From: Thiomicrorhabdus sp. ZW0627
Lineage (GTDB): Bacteria; Pseudomonadota; Gammaproteobacteria; Thiomicrospirales; Thiomicrospiraceae
DNA length: 64,000 nucleotides
Direction of reading: 5' to 3'
Assembly (NCBI RefSeq): GCF_029767005.1
Contig: NZ_JARUQR010000001.1
Coordinates: 491,028-555,027 of the forward strand
Made by a program: the position numbers and the translations under genes. Below the pieces are notes generated by a model that had not been told where the DNA came from, made no database searches, and saw nothing but the letters and a program-made list of their open reading frames with translations. Below, in pieces: positions 47,762 to 58,335 of the stretch (its first letter is position 1; every line of letters starts with the position of its first letter).

Positions 47762-47861
47762 AGAGAGATTGTTAATTTTCAAAAAAAGGTTTGCTTTCAA
47801 TAGGCTAGCCTTTTAGATATAATTCCCTCCTCTTAAATTTAAACAGACATTCCGGTTGGTT

Positions 47862-48239
47862 ATGGCACAAACATTTGTTTTAAAAACCTTATTAGATTTT
47901 GCTTCGGCTCACAGCCTGAGGGGCTATCCGGGCGACTGTGCCAAACTGCACGGCCACAACTGGAAAATCGAAGTACAGGTAGAAGGCAACAAGCTCAATG
48001 AAATCGGTATGGTTATCGATTTCAAAGAGATCAAACGCCATGCAAAAGAGGTGGTCAAGGAATTGGATCATACCTTCCTGAACGATCATCCGCACTTCCA
48101 GGAGACCAACCCGACAGCTGAAAACATCGCGGTCTACCTATTCCGTGCCATTCAGGAGCGCATAGCAACACCTGAAGTAAAAATGCACAGCATCACCGTC
48201 TGGGAAAATGACCGCAACTGCGTCACCTACTCGGAATAA
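47862..48239 (+). CDS. queD: 6-carboxy-tetrahydropterin synthase (QueD)
   Basis: 125 residues from the ATG at 47862; a TTG two codons upstream opens the frame. FASAHSLRGYPGDCAKLHGHNW holds the zinc His residues and catalytic Cys, and DHTFLNDH a further His region. Turns dihydroneopterin triphosphate into the queuosine precursor. No queC, queE or queF neighbour. Confidence 0.94.
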   Translation: MAQTFVLKTLLDFASAHSLRGYPGDCAKLHGHNWKIEVQVEGNKLNEIGMVIDFKEIKRHAKEVVKELDHTFLNDHPHFQETNPTAENIAVYLFRAIQERIATPEVKMHSITVWENDRNCVTYSE

Positions 48240-48345
48240 CCTTTTCCGCCCGCACTCAGGTAGTGCGGGATAAAACCACAAAAAACACACGCTATTCCAT
48301 CTTAGCCTGCTAAAATCTGTATATTTACAGATCGACAGGAATGAC

Positions 48346-49131
48346 ATGGTACAACTCAGTCTCACTCAACTTCTGATTTTCAGCGCATTAATCGGCTTAA
48401 TCATCGGCAGCTTCATCTCCATGCTGAGCTGGCGCCTGCCCCGTCTCCTCATGATGGAAGAAAGTGAGCAACTGAAGTCAATCAGCCTAGGTGGGTCCAA
48501 ATGTCCTAACTGTGACGTCCGCTTGCCTTGGTACCGTCTGATTCCCCTATTCAGTTGGCTCTGGAGCAAAGGCCGGTGCCACAATTGCAATGTCCGCATC
48601 TCCGCCCGCTACCCTCTGATTGAAATTGCCACCGCCGCTGCTACCACACTGGTCATATGGCACTTCGGTGCGACATCAATCGGTTTTGCGGCCTTAGCGT
48701 TCACATGGATTCTAATCACCATCAGCGTCATCGACATTGAACACCAATTAATTTTGGATAATTTAAGCCTCCCTCTTTTATGGATAGGTTTACTGCTTAA
48801 TTCCCAAAGCCTGTTTACTTCACCAACCGACGCCATTTGGGGCGCGGCAATCGGCTATATGCTACTGTGGGTTCTATTCCACACCTTCAAACTACTGACC
48901 GGAAAAGAAGGGATGGGGTACGGTGACTTTAAACTCCTGGCAGCACTGGGGGCTTGGTTTGGTATTGCAGCCATCCCACAAATCATTCTGGTCGCTTCGG
49001 TTGCCAGCCTGGTGATCGGATTGGGAGGCGTTTTATTGAAATTACGCGCTTACAACAGTCCATTGGCATTCGGGCCCTTCTTGGCATTAGGCGGCTGGAT
49101 TACATTAATTGCAGGCACCAATCTGATTTAG
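48346..49131 (+). CDS. pilD: Type IV prepilin peptidase/methyltransferase
   Basis: 261 residues. CPNC and CHNC pairs (about 53-56 and 78-81) form the zinc region; the two catalytic Asp are in SVIDIEHQL and GMGYGDFKL. About seven helices. It cleaves and N-methylates prepilin-type leaders for pili and type II secretion. Usually beside pilB/pilC/coaE; here alone. Confidence 0.94.
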   Translation: MVQLSLTQLLIFSALIGLIIGSFISMLSWRLPRLLMMEESEQLKSISLGGSKCPNCDVRLPWYRLIPLFSWLWSKGRCHNCNVRISARYPLIEIATAAATTLVIWHFGATSIGFAALAFTWILITISVIDIEHQLILDNLSLPLLWIGLLLNSQSLFTSPTDAIWGAAIGYMLLWVLFHTFKLLTGKEGMGYGDFKLLAALGAWFGIAAIPQIILVASVASLVIGLGGVLLKLRAYNSPLAFGPFLALGGWITLIAGTNLI

Positions 49132-49292
49132 AGCACGATTTCATAGAAAAAATTGAAGGGTATAAACGGTATAAGGGCGGTATAAGAGATAAAGACGCTG
49201 TGCTTTAGAAAAGACTGAAAGTATGACGATGTGAAAACGGTGAATGTCGGACCAGCCCACTGCGCTCTACGCACAGGGACCACATCAAATAA

Positions 49293-49586
49293 TCAGCTGC
49301 CCAGCTTCGCTTCGGTTGCGTCACAGACACGTGACATCTTTAATTTATTGCTTTTCACGAAGTTCATCACGTATTGAAACATGATCGGGTTTTTGATTTC
49401 CAATTCCGTGTCGATGATCAGGCATTTTTCGCCCTCATATAATTCCGGATGCAACAACTCAGAAAATACAAGGCGATGCGCAGTACCATAACTCGCCATC
49501 ATTGACGCGATACGGTCGATCCAATCACTGGGTCTGAATTTTCGGCCATCTTCGGTGTAGCCTTGAATTATGTATTTACAATGCAC
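49293..49586 (-). CDS. DUF3579-family protein
   Basis: 97 residues. KYIIQGYTEDGRKFRPSDWIDR at the start and KCLIIDTELEIKNP in the centre match DUF3579. Cytosolic, function unknown. Monocistronic. Confidence 0.82.
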   Translation of the reverse strand: MHCKYIIQGYTEDGRKFRPSDWIDRIASMMASYGTAHRLVFSELLHPELYEGEKCLIIDTELEIKNPIMFQYVMNFVKSNKLKMSRVCDATEAKLGS

Positions 49587-49904
49587 GTTCTTTCTGCCTA
49601 GAAATAATTTAATTTTTTAAAAATTAAGCAATAAATTTTAAACCCCGTAAGTTTAGCACAAAACAATTTAATAACCATCCCCATCGCCCCTATCTTTAGG
49701 CGATTGAAGTGATTTTTTCGTTCAATTTCATTCCCGGCAGGCCTGTTGATTTTCAACCAACACCTTTTTTGAAGGTTTTTCCATAAACAAAACGTACATA
49801 GCCATAAAATCCTAAAGCAATTCAATCAATAAAATGGCATAATATTTTGCTCTAAAAATAACGTTCACTCACAAATTGAGTCTTACTTGAAAACAGGGTT
49901 GATT
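49587..49904. other. Gene-free AT-rich stretch upstream of aroG
   Basis: 318 bases between the divergent DUF3579 and DAHP synthase genes. It contains one exact CAGGCCTG (49738-49745, in GGCAGGCCTGTTGATTTT) and several A/T tracts, and presumably both promoters. I rejected a 75-residue frame on the minus strand. No RNA gene is visible. Confidence 0.5.
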
Positions 49905-50972
49905 ATGACGCAGTATCAGACCGATGATCTACGTATCAAAAACATTACAGAAGTCCGTCCACCATGCGAACTGCATGAGCAATTTCCAATTACAGAAATG
50001 GCTGCCCAGACGGTGTATGATACGCGTCAACAGATTCACAATATCCTGTCTGGACGTGACGACCGCATGTTGATCATCATCGGCCCTTGCTCGATCCACG
50101 ATCCGGAAGCGGCGCGTGAATACGCAGAGAAGCTCAAAGCGGAAATCGCCAAACACAAAGAAGACCTATTGATCGTGATGCGCGTCTACTTCGAAAAACC
50201 GCGTACGACTGTTGGCTGGAAAGGCCTGATCAATGACCCTGGTCTGAATGAATCCTTCGAAATCAACCGCGGCTTGGAGTTAGCACGCTCCCTTCTGCTC
50301 GACATCAACGACATGGGTGTACCTGCCGCGACGGAGTTCCTGGACCTGATTTCCCCTCAATACATTGCAGATTTGATTTCATGGGGTGCAATCGGCGCCA
50401 GAACCACCGAGAGCCAAGGGCATCGTGAACTGGCATCCGGTCTATCCTGCCCGGTCGGATTCAAAAACAGCACGGACGGAGGCTTCCAGATTGCCGTAGA
50501 CGCAATTCGCGCGGCGAACAACCCACACATTTTCATGTCCCTGACCAAAGCAGGCCATTCGGCCATCTTCGAGACCACGGGGAACCCGGATTGTCACGTT
50601 ATTCTGCGCGGTGGAAACAAAGGGCCGAACTACGATGAAGCGCACGTTAAAGAAGCGGTTGAAATGCTTCAGTCGGCCGGCGTTGAAGACAAGTTAATGG
50701 TGGATTGCAGCCACGCAAACAGCAGCAAACAACATGAACGCCAAATGGTCGTAGCAGATTCGATCGCAGAACAGCTATCAAAAGGTTCGCACCATATCAT
50801 GGGTGCTATGATTGAGAGTCATCTGCTTGAAGGTCGTCAAGATGTGAAGCCCGGTCAACCATTGACTTATGGACAAAGCATCACCGATGCCTGCATCGGC
50901 TGGGAAGACAGTGAAAGCATTTTGGATACACTAGCAAAAGGTGTTCAAAAGCGTCGTCAATTCAAGGATTGA
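49905..50972 (+). CDS. aroG: 3-deoxy-7-phosphoheptulonate synthase, class I (AroG type)
   Basis: 355 residues from the ATG at 49905 (AGGG 7 bases upstream); the frame opens earlier at a TTG. First step of the shikimate pathway: PEP plus erythrose-4-phosphate. DDLRIKNITEVRPP, LIIIGPCSIHD, GARTTESQGHRE and DCSHANSSK hold the metal and substrate ligands. N-terminus resembles the Phe-sensitive isozyme, but feedback type is inference. Confidence 0.95.
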   Translation: MTQYQTDDLRIKNITEVRPPCELHEQFPITEMAAQTVYDTRQQIHNILSGRDDRMLIIIGPCSIHDPEAAREYAEKLKAEIAKHKEDLLIVMRVYFEKPRTTVGWKGLINDPGLNESFEINRGLELARSLLLDINDMGVPAATEFLDLISPQYIADLISWGAIGARTTESQGHRELASGLSCPVGFKNSTDGGFQIAVDAIRAANNPHIFMSLTKAGHSAIFETTGNPDCHVILRGGNKGPNYDEAHVKEAVEMLQSAGVEDKLMVDCSHANSSKQHERQMVVADSIAEQLSKGSHHIMGAMIESHLLEGRQDVKPGQPLTYGQSITDACIGWEDSESILDTLAKGVQKRRQFKD

Positions 50973-50995
50973 TTCCAGTACCGTAACCTATAAAA

Positions 50996-51028
50996 CCCAC
51001 ATCCAACTTCCTTAAAACCGGATGTGGG
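50996..51028 (+). terminator. Hairpin after aroG
   Basis: CCCACATCC and GGATGTGGG, 9-bp stem, loop of about 15 bases, no strong T-run. Confidence 0.5.
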
Positions 51029-51071
51029 TAAATCCTGACTAAAAGACAGTCATCTTTAATCTCGCATAAGA

Positions 51072-52082
51072 TCAGAAATGTTGATAACCATTGATTATCG
51101 ATAAAACGTCAGAAAGCACTTCTCCCCCTTCCGTCTCTTTGATTTGCACGCCCTGTACCGACTGGATTCTGCCAATAGGCTTCACATCCATCTGTAGACC
51201 TACGAGTCTTGTACTCAAAGCCTCCCAATCCTTCTCGCGGACTGTAAAACACAACTGATAATCGTCTCCGGCCGAAAGCGGCAAACTCCAGTCTCCGGTT
51301 TCATCAATCCATTTACGCATTGCCTCGGATATAGGTACCTGATCCAGATAGAGCTCGGCGCCTAACACCCTGCCTGTTTTAGCTGAAGACTTTTCCAGAA
51401 TATGCCCCAAATCCGCCAACAAACCATCCGAAACATCGATCGCTGCCGAAGCAAAATCGGTTAACTGACGGCCCAAATCAAGCTGTGGCTTAGGACGGTT
51501 CAAGGCTTCCAGGCAAGATTCCATGTCCGCTTTAGACAGACAGGCCTGCTGATTTCCTTCAAAAGTACGCATTGCGACTTTCAAGCCCAAACCGGCATCG
51601 CCCAAACAACCGGAAGCACAGATAAGGTCGCCCTCGTCCGCGCCGGAACGCAATATGGCTCGCCCTTTTTCAACCCAACCATTTGCGGTCACAGTCACCG
51701 TCAGAGGGCCTTTTGTAGTGTCACCACCAACCAGAGAGATCCGATAGAGTCGGCTTAATTCTGCAAGCCCCAGGGAAAAAGACTCTAACCAGGCCGGATC
51801 ATTTTCCGGCAAAGTCAAGGCCAACGTAAAAGAACCCGGAATCGCTCCCATCGCCGCCAAATCACTGAGATTCACCGCTAAAGCTTTCCAGGCCACGTCA
51901 TAGGCAGAGGTTTCGAGAGGAAAGTGTACACCAGCCACCAAGGTGTCGGTAACCACTACTAGCTGATGGTTTTCCGGCGGCGTCAATACGGCGCCGTCAT
52001 CGCCGATACCGACTTCATCAGCAGATAAATTTTGGCTCAACGGCAAAAAGTAGCGGTCAATCAAATTAAATTCTTCGGACAC
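51072..52082 (-). CDS. thiL: Thiamine-monophosphate kinase
   Basis: 336 residues from a GTG at 52082 with AGGGG 6 bases upstream. Phosphorylates thiamine monophosphate to the diphosphate. GIGDDGAVLTPPENHQLVVVTDTLVAGVHFP at the start and LVGGDTTKGPLTVTVTANG and DVSDGLLADLGHI are ThiL motifs. Last gene of the nrdR-rib-nusB-thiL cluster. It carries one CAGGCCTG (51541). Its SD lies just past the nusB terminator. Confidence 0.95.
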   Translation of the reverse strand: MSEEFNLIDRYFLPLSQNLSADEVGIGDDGAVLTPPENHQLVVVTDTLVAGVHFPLETSAYDVAWKALAVNLSDLAAMGAIPGSFTLALTLPENDPAWLESFSLGLAELSRLYRISLVGGDTTKGPLTVTVTANGWVEKGRAILRSGADEGDLICASGCLGDAGLGLKVAMRTFEGNQQACLSKADMESCLEALNRPKPQLDLGRQLTDFASAAIDVSDGLLADLGHILEKSSAKTGRVLGAELYLDQVPISEAMRKWIDETGDWSLPLSAGDDYQLCFTVREKDWEALSTRLVGLQMDVKPIGRIQSVQGVQIKETEGGEVLSDVLSIINGYQHF

Positions 52083-52098
52083 TGCATTCCCCTATTAC

Positions 52099-52138
52099 AA
52101 AAAAAGCCTCGCAAGTCGTTAAAACCTGCGGGGCTTTC
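52099..52138 (-). terminator. Intrinsic terminator between nusB and thiL
   Basis: Reading leftward: AAAGCCCCGCAGG, loop, CTTGCGAGGCTTTTTTT; stem of about 11 pairs with one or two wobble/mismatched positions and seven T. It lies between the nusB stop (52164) and thiL start (52082), and its T-run ends about 10 bases before the thiL SD. Confidence 0.8.
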
Positions 52139-52163
52139 TTCATAAGTTTTACCCGTTTTTCAA

Positions 52164-52649
52164 TTAAGAAGCATTCACTTCCAGGCTTCTTAGTTGCTGA
52201 GCAACCTTATCCAGAACACCATTAACGTACTTATGACTCTCCTCGGCACCAAAGCGCTTGGCCAACTCAACACACTCATTGATGATAACCTTATACGGAA
52301 TTTCAGGCTTGGCCTGCAATTCGTATACACCCATACGCATAATGGTTTTCTCGACCGGATCGATCATCGAAACTGAACGGTCAAGCAAAGAGCCGTAAAC
52401 CTCGTCCAAGTCAGTTGCCTTAGCAGATACTTCGGTTAACAGTTCGTTGAACAATTCTGCATCGACGCCCGACAACAAGCCGTCCTCATTGAACTGCTTG
52501 GCAATGACAAACGGTTCATCCGCATTCATCTGCCATTGATATAACGCTTGCAGAGCAACGCGACGGGTCTCGGTACGCTGTGACACCTTCGGTTCGTCTT
52601 CGATGACTTCTTCGCCCTTGCCAGGCTGTACTTGATTCAAATCTTTCAT
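52164..52649 (-). CDS. nusB: Transcription antitermination factor NusB
   Basis: 161 residues with an N-terminal polar extension of about 24. RRVALQALYQWQMNADEPF and IMRMGVYELQAKPEIPYKVIINECVELAKRFG match the family. With NusE it binds boxA and modifies rRNA transcription complexes. Between ribH and thiL. Confidence 0.96.
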   Translation of the reverse strand: MKDLNQVQPGKGEEVIEDEPKVSQRTETRRVALQALYQWQMNADEPFVIAKQFNEDGLLSGVDAELFNELLTEVSAKATDLDEVYGSLLDRSVSMIDPVEKTIMRMGVYELQAKPEIPYKVIINECVELAKRFGAEESHKYVNGVLDKVAQQLRSLEVNAS

Positions 52650-52662
52650 TCAGTGAACTACT

Positions 52663-53124
52663 TTATAATTGTTTTAATACGTTAACCATCTCAATGGCTG
52701 CCAAAGTGCATTCTTCACCCTTGTTACCCGCCTTGGTTCCCGCGCGTTCAATTGCCTGTTCGATGCTGTCAACCGTCAAAACGCCGAATGAAACCGGAAT
52801 TCCGCTATTCAACTGAACTTGACCTAGTCCTTTGACACATTCACCGGCTACGTAGTCGAAATGTGGCGTTCCGCCTCGAATAACCGCACCCAATGCAACA
52901 ATGGCGTCGTACTTTCCGGAATTCGCCATTTTCTGTGCGACCAGAGGAATCTCAAAAGCACCCGGAACCATCACCTTATCGATATTGGCTTCATCACCAC
53001 CGTGACGCACGATTGTATCGACGGCACCTTCAACTAGGTGATCAACAATAAAGCTGTTAAAGCGGCCAACCACCAAACCGATTTTCATGTCTGCTGCAGT
53101 TAAGTTTCCAACGATCGTTTTCAT
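52663..53124 (-). CDS. ribH: 6,7-dimethyl-8-ribityllumazine synthase
   Basis: 153 residues. Penultimate step of riboflavin synthesis. [26 protein letters not shown] with catalytic His and [27 protein letters not shown]. Next to nusB (13 bases). The spacing from ribBA is longer (119 bases). Confidence 0.97.
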   Translation of the reverse strand: MKTIVGNLTAADMKIGLVVGRFNSFIVDHLVEGAVDTIVRHGGDEANIDKVMVPGAFEIPLVAQKMANSGKYDAIVALGAVIRGGTPHFDYVAGECVKGLGQVQLNSGIPVSFGVLTVDSIEQAIERAGTKAGNKGEECTLAAIEMVNVLKQL

Positions 53125-53243
53125 TTATAGTTCTCTTAAATTAATTTCATACCGATATCTAATGCGGTATTTTGCCATATTTGCCGTTAAATAGAAAAAT
53201 TTCAGACCCAATGGGGTTTTTATCCGTAATTTATCTGTTTAAA

Positions 53244-54359
53244 TCATTCAATTTTCGGTAGTACTTCGGTAATTTCCAACCCGAATCCGCTCAATGCGTT
53301 CATCTTCCACGCCGAACCGATAACCTTAATCTTTCGAATATTCAGATCCGCTATAATTTGAGCACCCAAACCATAGGTCTTAGTATCGTCTTCCACAATG
53401 CGTTCCGGAGATTTCACACCCAAGTCACGCATCTGGAACTGCTGAATCTTATCAAGCAACTCGCCAGCCTCTTCATGCTTGCGCAGTACCACAATCGCAC
53501 CACTACCTTCCTGAACGATCTGCTGCATCGCCTTTTGCAACGACCATCCGCATTCGCCTCGAGTAGAACCGAAAACATCACACAGAGTGTCGAGCATATG
53601 TACACGAACCGCCGTCGGCTGTTCCGGATCCAACTGACCGTACACCAGAGCGAAATGCGCCTTGTGTTCAACCACATCCTGATAACCCACCAATTTGAAT
53701 TCACCGTATTCGGTCGGCAACTTACATTCTGAGACGCGCTCGATTGTCTTTTCGTTTTGCAGGCGATACTGAATCAGGTCGGCAATCGTACCGATTTTCA
53801 AGCCGTGTTCCTGAGCGTAAGCTTCCAGATCGTCGCGACGGGCCATAGAGCCGTCTTCGTTCATGATTTCAACGATTACCGAGGCCGGTTCAAAACCAGC
53901 CAAACGAGCCAAATCGCAACCCGCTTCGGTATGCCCCGCACGTGTCAGGACGCCGCCTGGTTGTGCCATTAAAGGGAAAATATGCCCCGGCGTTACAATA
54001 TCGCCCGGCGAAGCTTCTTTCGCCACAGCCGTCCGCACGGTCACCGCGCGATCGGCGGCAGAGATACCAGTCGTTACACCTTCCGCCGCTTCAATAGAGA
54101 CAGTGAAGTTGGTGCCATGAGGATCTTTGTTATCACGCACCATCAAAGGCAAGTGCAGTTGATTACAACGTTCACGCGTCATTGTCAGGCAGATCAGACC
54201 ACGGCCGTAACGTGCCATGAAGTTAATATCCTCTGCCGTTACCGTACTGGCAGGCACCAAAAGATCCCCTTCATTTTCACGGTCTTCGTCATCCATCAGA
54301 ATAACCATCTTGCCTTGCTTGTAATCTTCAATCAGTTCTTCAATCGTATTTAACTGCAT
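53244..54359 (-). CDS. ribBA: 3,4-dihydroxy-2-butanone-4-phosphate synthase fused to a GTP cyclohydrolase II-like domain
   Basis: 371 residues. N-terminal RibB domain (about 1-200) with [28 protein letters not shown]-terminal domain (about 205-371) resembles RibA, but [13 protein letters not shown] and RGECGWS replace the HSEC and RCDCG zinc ligands; only one of three cysteines stays in place. It therefore looks like the RibBX type, where the second domain is not a working cyclohydrolase. A separate RibA must be elsewhere. Confidence 0.93.
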   Translation of the reverse strand: MQLNTIEELIEDYKQGKMVILMDDEDRENEGDLLVPASTVTAEDINFMARYGRGLICLTMTRERCNQLHLPLMVRDNKDPHGTNFTVSIEAAEGVTTGISAADRAVTVRTAVAKEASPGDIVTPGHIFPLMAQPGGVLTRAGHTEAGCDLARLAGFEPASVIVEIMNEDGSMARRDDLEAYAQEHGLKIGTIADLIQYRLQNEKTIERVSECKLPTEYGEFKLVGYQDVVEHKAHFALVYGQLDPEQPTAVRVHMLDTLCDVFGSTRGECGWSLQKAMQQIVQEGSGAIVVLRKHEEAGELLDKIQQFQMRDLGVKSPERIVEDDTKTYGLGAQIIADLNIRKIKVIGSAWKMNALSGFGLEITEVLPKIE

Positions 54360-54361
54360 GC

Positions 54362-55012
54362 TTATTTAAATCCATTTTCCGCCAAGAATTCCGGCGTGAT
54401 TTTCGATGTCGATTCCGCTTGTGGAGCGGACAGCATCCGCTCCAAATAACGCGCTAATAAATCTACTTCCAAGTTTACCTGAGTACCCGGTTTAAAATGT
54501 TTGATGGTCGTCTCCTGACGGGTATGAGGAACAATATTGACGCCAAACACACAGCCGTCGACCTGATTGACCGTCAGACTGATACCGTTGATGCAAATCG
54601 AACCCTTTCCTGCAATGTATTTACAAAGCTCAATCGGCGCTTCAATTTCATAACGCCAGGAACGGGCATCCTGAGCAACTGACTTCACCACACCTACACC
54701 GTCAACATGTCCGCTGACCAAGTGGCCGCCCAAACGATCCTGCAAACGCAAAGCCTTCTCCAGGTTGACCGGCGTACCCACATGCCATTCACCTGCCGTG
54801 GTCACACTCAAAGTCTCACCTGACACATCCGCCACATAAGACTGCCCACCTAATTCGATCGCCGTCAAACAAATTCCATTGGCGGCGATACTGTCACCAA
54901 TCTGAACATCGCTCATATCGAGCTTTCCAGTATTGATGGTGACATGCCAATCGCCCTGACGGGACTCGATTTTTTCTATAAAGCCTTCTGCCTGGATAAT
55001 TCCCGTGAACAT
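54362..55012 (-). CDS. ribE: Riboflavin synthase alpha chain
   Basis: 216 residues. Dismutates lumazine to riboflavin. Two lumazine-binding repeats; N-terminus MFTGIIQAEGFIEKI, ANGICLTAIELGG and INGISLTVNQVDG in the repeats. Stop is 2 bases from the ribBA start, so translation is coupled. Confidence 0.97.
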   Translation of the reverse strand: MFTGIIQAEGFIEKIESRQGDWHVTINTGKLDMSDVQIGDSIAANGICLTAIELGGQSYVADVSGETLSVTTAGEWHVGTPVNLEKALRLQDRLGGHLVSGHVDGVGVVKSVAQDARSWRYEIEAPIELCKYIAGKGSICINGISLTVNQVDGCVFGVNIVPHTRQETTIKHFKPGTQVNLEVDLLARYLERMLSAPQAESTSKITPEFLAENGFK

Positions 55013-55028
55013 TGACCAATATTTCCTC

Positions 55029-56195
55029 TTAAGCCTGGTTCGTTTCCTGATCCGTTTTCGGTATCAGGATCATATGTACGTCTTCACCCAACCGGTTTAT
55101 GGACTCGATTCGATAAGACAACTTGTCCTCCATCGACTCCATTCCGGGCAGCACAAACATCGGTTTGGCCTGGTGCCCCATCAAAACAGGTGCGATGAAA
55201 CTATGCAATTCATCAACCGTACCCGATTGAATAAAGGCTCCGGCCACAATCGCACCGGATTCCACCATCACTTCGCGAATTTCTTCTTCCTGAGCCAGAT
55301 AATCCAACACCGATCCGATATCGAGACGATCCTCCTCGGAAGACACCGCAACCAGTTCATACCCTGCTTCGATCAAAGCCTCTACCTGACCGAGGTCACG
55401 TTCAATGGTTTCTTTCGACGTCATCAGAACCGTGCGCCCCGGACATGAAAGCATTTTAGCGTCCAACGGCATACTTAGGTTCGGATCAAGCACCACTCGT
55501 AACGGCTGGCAGGATCTCTCATCCAGATTCATTTCCGCCAACACGGCTTCCGGAAGACGAACATTCATACTTGGATCGTCGGCCAATACAGTTCCGATAC
55601 CGGTCACAATCGCTCCACTTCGAGCACGCAATTTATGCACTTCAATGCGCGCCTCCGGACCGGTGATCCATTGGCTTTCACCGTTTGCCATCGCCGTACG
55701 TCCATCCAAACTACTGGCCATCTTCAACCGCACAAAAGGTCTTTGCTTTTCCATCATTTGAATAAACCCCGGATTCAATTCTCTCGCCTGCTCGGACAAC
55801 AGACCCACTTCTACAGCAATTCCAGCTTGCTGCATCCTCTCGATACCGGAACCGGCTACCAAAGGATTCGGATCTCGCATGGCGACGACGACACGAGCCA
55901 CACCCGCTTCAATTAAACCATCGGCACACGGCGGTGTCCGGCCGTGATGCGAACAAGGTTCCAAAGTCACATAAGCGGTTGAGCCTTGCGCCTCATCACC
56001 GGCTTCCGCCAACGCCACCCTTTCCGCATGCGGCAAACCGGCTTTTCTGTGCCACCCTTGACCGACAATGCTTCCGTTCTTGACTAGAATACAGCCGACA
56101 GCCGGATTCGGTTTGGTCGAATAGATGCCTTTGCCGGCCAAATCAATGGCCAGTTGCATAAAACGTTCGTCTTCTTCTGAAAAACGTTCCGTCAT
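55029..56195 (-). CDS. ribD: Riboflavin biosynthesis protein RibD (deaminase/reductase)
   Basis: 388 residues. Deaminase domain first ([23 protein letters not shown] zinc site) then reductase ([22 protein letters not shown]). Removes the amino group of the pyrimidine and reduces the ribose. First codon overlaps the last 4 bases of nrdR. Confidence 0.97.
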   Translation of the reverse strand: MTERFSEEDERFMQLAIDLAGKGIYSTKPNPAVGCILVKNGSIVGQGWHRKAGLPHAERVALAEAGDEAQGSTAYVTLEPCSHHGRTPPCADGLIEAGVARVVVAMRDPNPLVAGSGIERMQQAGIAVEVGLLSEQARELNPGFIQMMEKQRPFVRLKMASSLDGRTAMANGESQWITGPEARIEVHKLRARSGAIVTGIGTVLADDPSMNVRLPEAVLAEMNLDERSCQPLRVVLDPNLSMPLDAKMLSCPGRTVLMTSKETIERDLGQVEALIEAGYELVAVSSEEDRLDIGSVLDYLAQEEEIREVMVESGAIVAGAFIQSGTVDELHSFIAPVLMGHQAKPMFVLPGMESMEDKLSYRIESINRLGEDVHMILIPKTDQETNQA

Positions 56196-56674
56196 GAATT
56201 GCCATTATCCATTTTAGCGGTCGTGGCCATCACCAGTTTTTCAATTTCTTCCCTAAAGGCGTTTACATCCTGGAAAGAACGGTAAACTGAAGCGAAACGC
56301 ACATAAGCGACCTGATCCAACTCTCTCAAAGCTTCCATCAGCCACTCTCCTAGCTGGGAGGAAGGGATTTCTCGCACACCTTCAGACATTAGGCGTTTGG
56401 TCATCTGACTGATGATCTGGTCGATGGCATCGCTCTCAACCGGGCGTTTTTCCAGTGCCTTGATCAAGCCACGGCGAATTTTCTCCTCATCGAAACGCTC
56501 ACGATTGCCATCGCTTTTCACGACTCGAGGCAGCGAGAGTTCCGCCGACTCATAAGTGGTGAAGCGCTCCCCGCACTGCAGACATTCTCTGCGGCGGCGT
56601 ACTTGAGCACCTTCGGTCGCAAGACGTGAATCCACCACCTTCGTATCCGGCGCATTACAAAACGGACAATGCAT
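56192..56674 (-). CDS. nrdR: Transcriptional repressor NrdR
   Basis: 160 residues. Zinc ribbon (CPFC...CLQC near 3-34) and ATP-cone ([26 protein letters not shown]). Represses ribonucleotide reductase genes through NrdR boxes. First gene of the riboflavin cluster, 180 bases from glyA. Confidence 0.96.
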   Translation of the reverse strand: MHCPFCNAPDTKVVDSRLATEGAQVRRRRECLQCGERFTTYESAELSLPRVVKSDGNRERFDEEKIRRGLIKALEKRPVESDAIDQIISQMTKRLMSEGVREIPSSQLGEWLMEALRELDQVAYVRFASVYRSFQDVNAFREEIEKLVMATTAKMDNGNS

Positions 56675-56792
56675 ACCTCATTCACTCCATGGACAATGAT
56701 TTATCTGATAATCTCTTTTATAAAAACCCAAGTCAAATCCAAGATTTTTATAAAAACAAATACCAAAAATTCAAGAAACTCTTTTGCAGATG

Positions 56793-56824
56793 CTAAAAAA
56801 CCACCAGGCCTGGTGGTTTTTTAG
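56793..56824 (-). terminator. Palindromic CAGGCCTG terminator after glyA
   Basis: CTAAAAAACCACCAGG CCTGGTGGTTTTTTAG: perfect 32-base palindrome with A and T runs at its ends; exact octamer at 56805-56812. Ends the leftward glyA. Confidence 0.9.
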
Positions 56825-56853
56825 AACTCGAATTCAGTTCGTAAAAACTGAAA

Positions 56854-58125
56854 TTACTTGTAAACCGGCTTAGCTTCACACAAAGCAGAAACTTTAGCGC
56901 GAACATCCGCAATCACCGCTTCGTCCCAGGTCTCGTTTTCCTGGTCACAAGCATCGATTACGTCACACATCCACGTCGCAAGGTTCGTACAATCTTCTTC
57001 AGTGAAACCACGCGTGGTCGCGGCCGCCGTACCAACACGGATACCGGAAGTCACAAACGGAGACATCGGATCGTTCGGAACCGAGTTTTTATTGATGGTG
57101 ATGTGCGCGCTATCCAAAGCCGCATCAACCAGCTTACCAGTCAAACCTTTCTCGATCAGGCTGACAAGGAACAAGTGGTTTTCAGTTCCGCCGGAAACAA
57201 CATCACATCCACGCTGCATGAAGATTTTTGCCATTGCCTGTGCGTTGTTAACCACATTCTGGCAATACGTTTTCCATTCAGGCTCAAGACACTCTTTGAA
57301 AGCAACCGCTTTTGCCGCCATGACGTGAACCAAAGGACCACCTTGACCACCCGGGAAAATCGCAGAGTTCAATTTCTTTTCCAATTCCGGATTGGATTTG
57401 GCCAGGATCAAACCACCACGAGGACCGCGAAGAGTCTTGTGGGTCGTAGTCGTCACAACATCCGCGAACGGTACAGGGTTAGGATACAAACCACCGGCAA
57501 CCAGACCAGCCACGTGAGCCATATCAACAAACAAGTAAGCGCCAACCGAATCCGCGATGTCGCGGAAACGCTGCCAATCAATAACTTGAGAGTAGGCTGA
57601 GAAACCGGCGATGATCATCTTAGGCTTATGCTCGTTAGCCAATGCCTGAACTTCATCGTAATCGATCTTACCGGTAACGGAATCGATTCCGTACTGAACC
57701 GCGTTGTAGATCTTACCTGAGAAACTGACGTGAGAACCGTGAGTCAAGTGACCACCGTGCGCCAAGCTCATACCCAAAACCGTATCGCCCGGCTCGACCA
57801 AAGCCATATAAACCGCTGCGTTTGCTTGGGAACCGGAATGCGGCTGAACGTTTGCATAATCCGCTCCAAACAATTCCTTAGCACGGTCGATCGCCGCTTG
57901 TTCAACGATATCCGCGAATTCACAACCACCGTAGTAGCGTTTTCCTGGATAACCTTCCGCATATTTGTTGGTAAAGCACGAGCCTTGCGCTTCCATCACT
58001 CGCGGACTGGTGTAGTTTTCAGACGCGATCAATTCGATGTGAGATTCTTGTCGTTTCTCTTCGTTTTGGATGGCATCTGCGATCAAATCATCGTAACCGG
58101 CAATGGTCATAGATTTTGTGAACAT
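56854..58125 (-). CDS. glyA: Serine hydroxymethyltransferase
   Basis: About 423 residues from the ATG at 58125 (GGAG 9 bases upstream), shorter than the longest frame. Serine to glycine plus methylene-tetrahydrofolate with [20 protein letters not shown] holds the PLP lysine; [19 protein letters not shown] is conserved. No glycine riboswitch in the leader region. Confidence 0.97.
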   Translation of the reverse strand: MFTKSMTIAGYDDLIADAIQNEEKRQESHIELIASENYTSPRVMEAQGSCFTNKYAEGYPGKRYYGGCEFADIVEQAAIDRAKELFGADYANVQPHSGSQANAAVYMALVEPGDTVLGMSLAHGGHLTHGSHVSFSGKIYNAVQYGIDSVTGKIDYDEVQALANEHKPKMIIAGFSAYSQVIDWQRFRDIADSVGAYLFVDMAHVAGLVAGGLYPNPVPFADVVTTTTHKTLRGPRGGLILAKSNPELEKKLNSAIFPGGQGGPLVHVMAAKAVAFKECLEPEWKTYCQNVVNNAQAMAKIFMQRGCDVVSGGTENHLFLVSLIEKGLTGKLVDAALDSAHITINKNSVPNDPMSPFVTSGIRVGTAAATTRGFTEEDCTNLATWMCDVIDACDQENETWDEAVIADVRAKVSALCEAKPVYK

Positions 58126-58335
58126 GAAAAGGTTCTCCGTCTCAAGTTTTAGTTTGTTCAAAGATGAGAATTTTACCCGTTTTCAAGCCAAATAACCACG
58201 GCAATCCATACATTTACAAATCTTATCCATCCAGAAGACGGTTTATCTTTATAAACGCCCGTTTTTTCGGTAAAGTTGCATGCATTATTATTTGTATTTT
58301 TGAAGTTAGATTAGAAAATTTTAGGAAACTGCTAA

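Noticed and set aside
49598-49825. 75-residue minus-strand frame
   Set aside because: Runs through AT-rich intergenic DNA and a repeat element; no SD, no recognisable sequence.
53125-58335. FMN, TPP or glycine riboswitch upstream of the rib operon, thiL or glyA
   Set aside because: No conserved core or long leader is visible in these short gaps.
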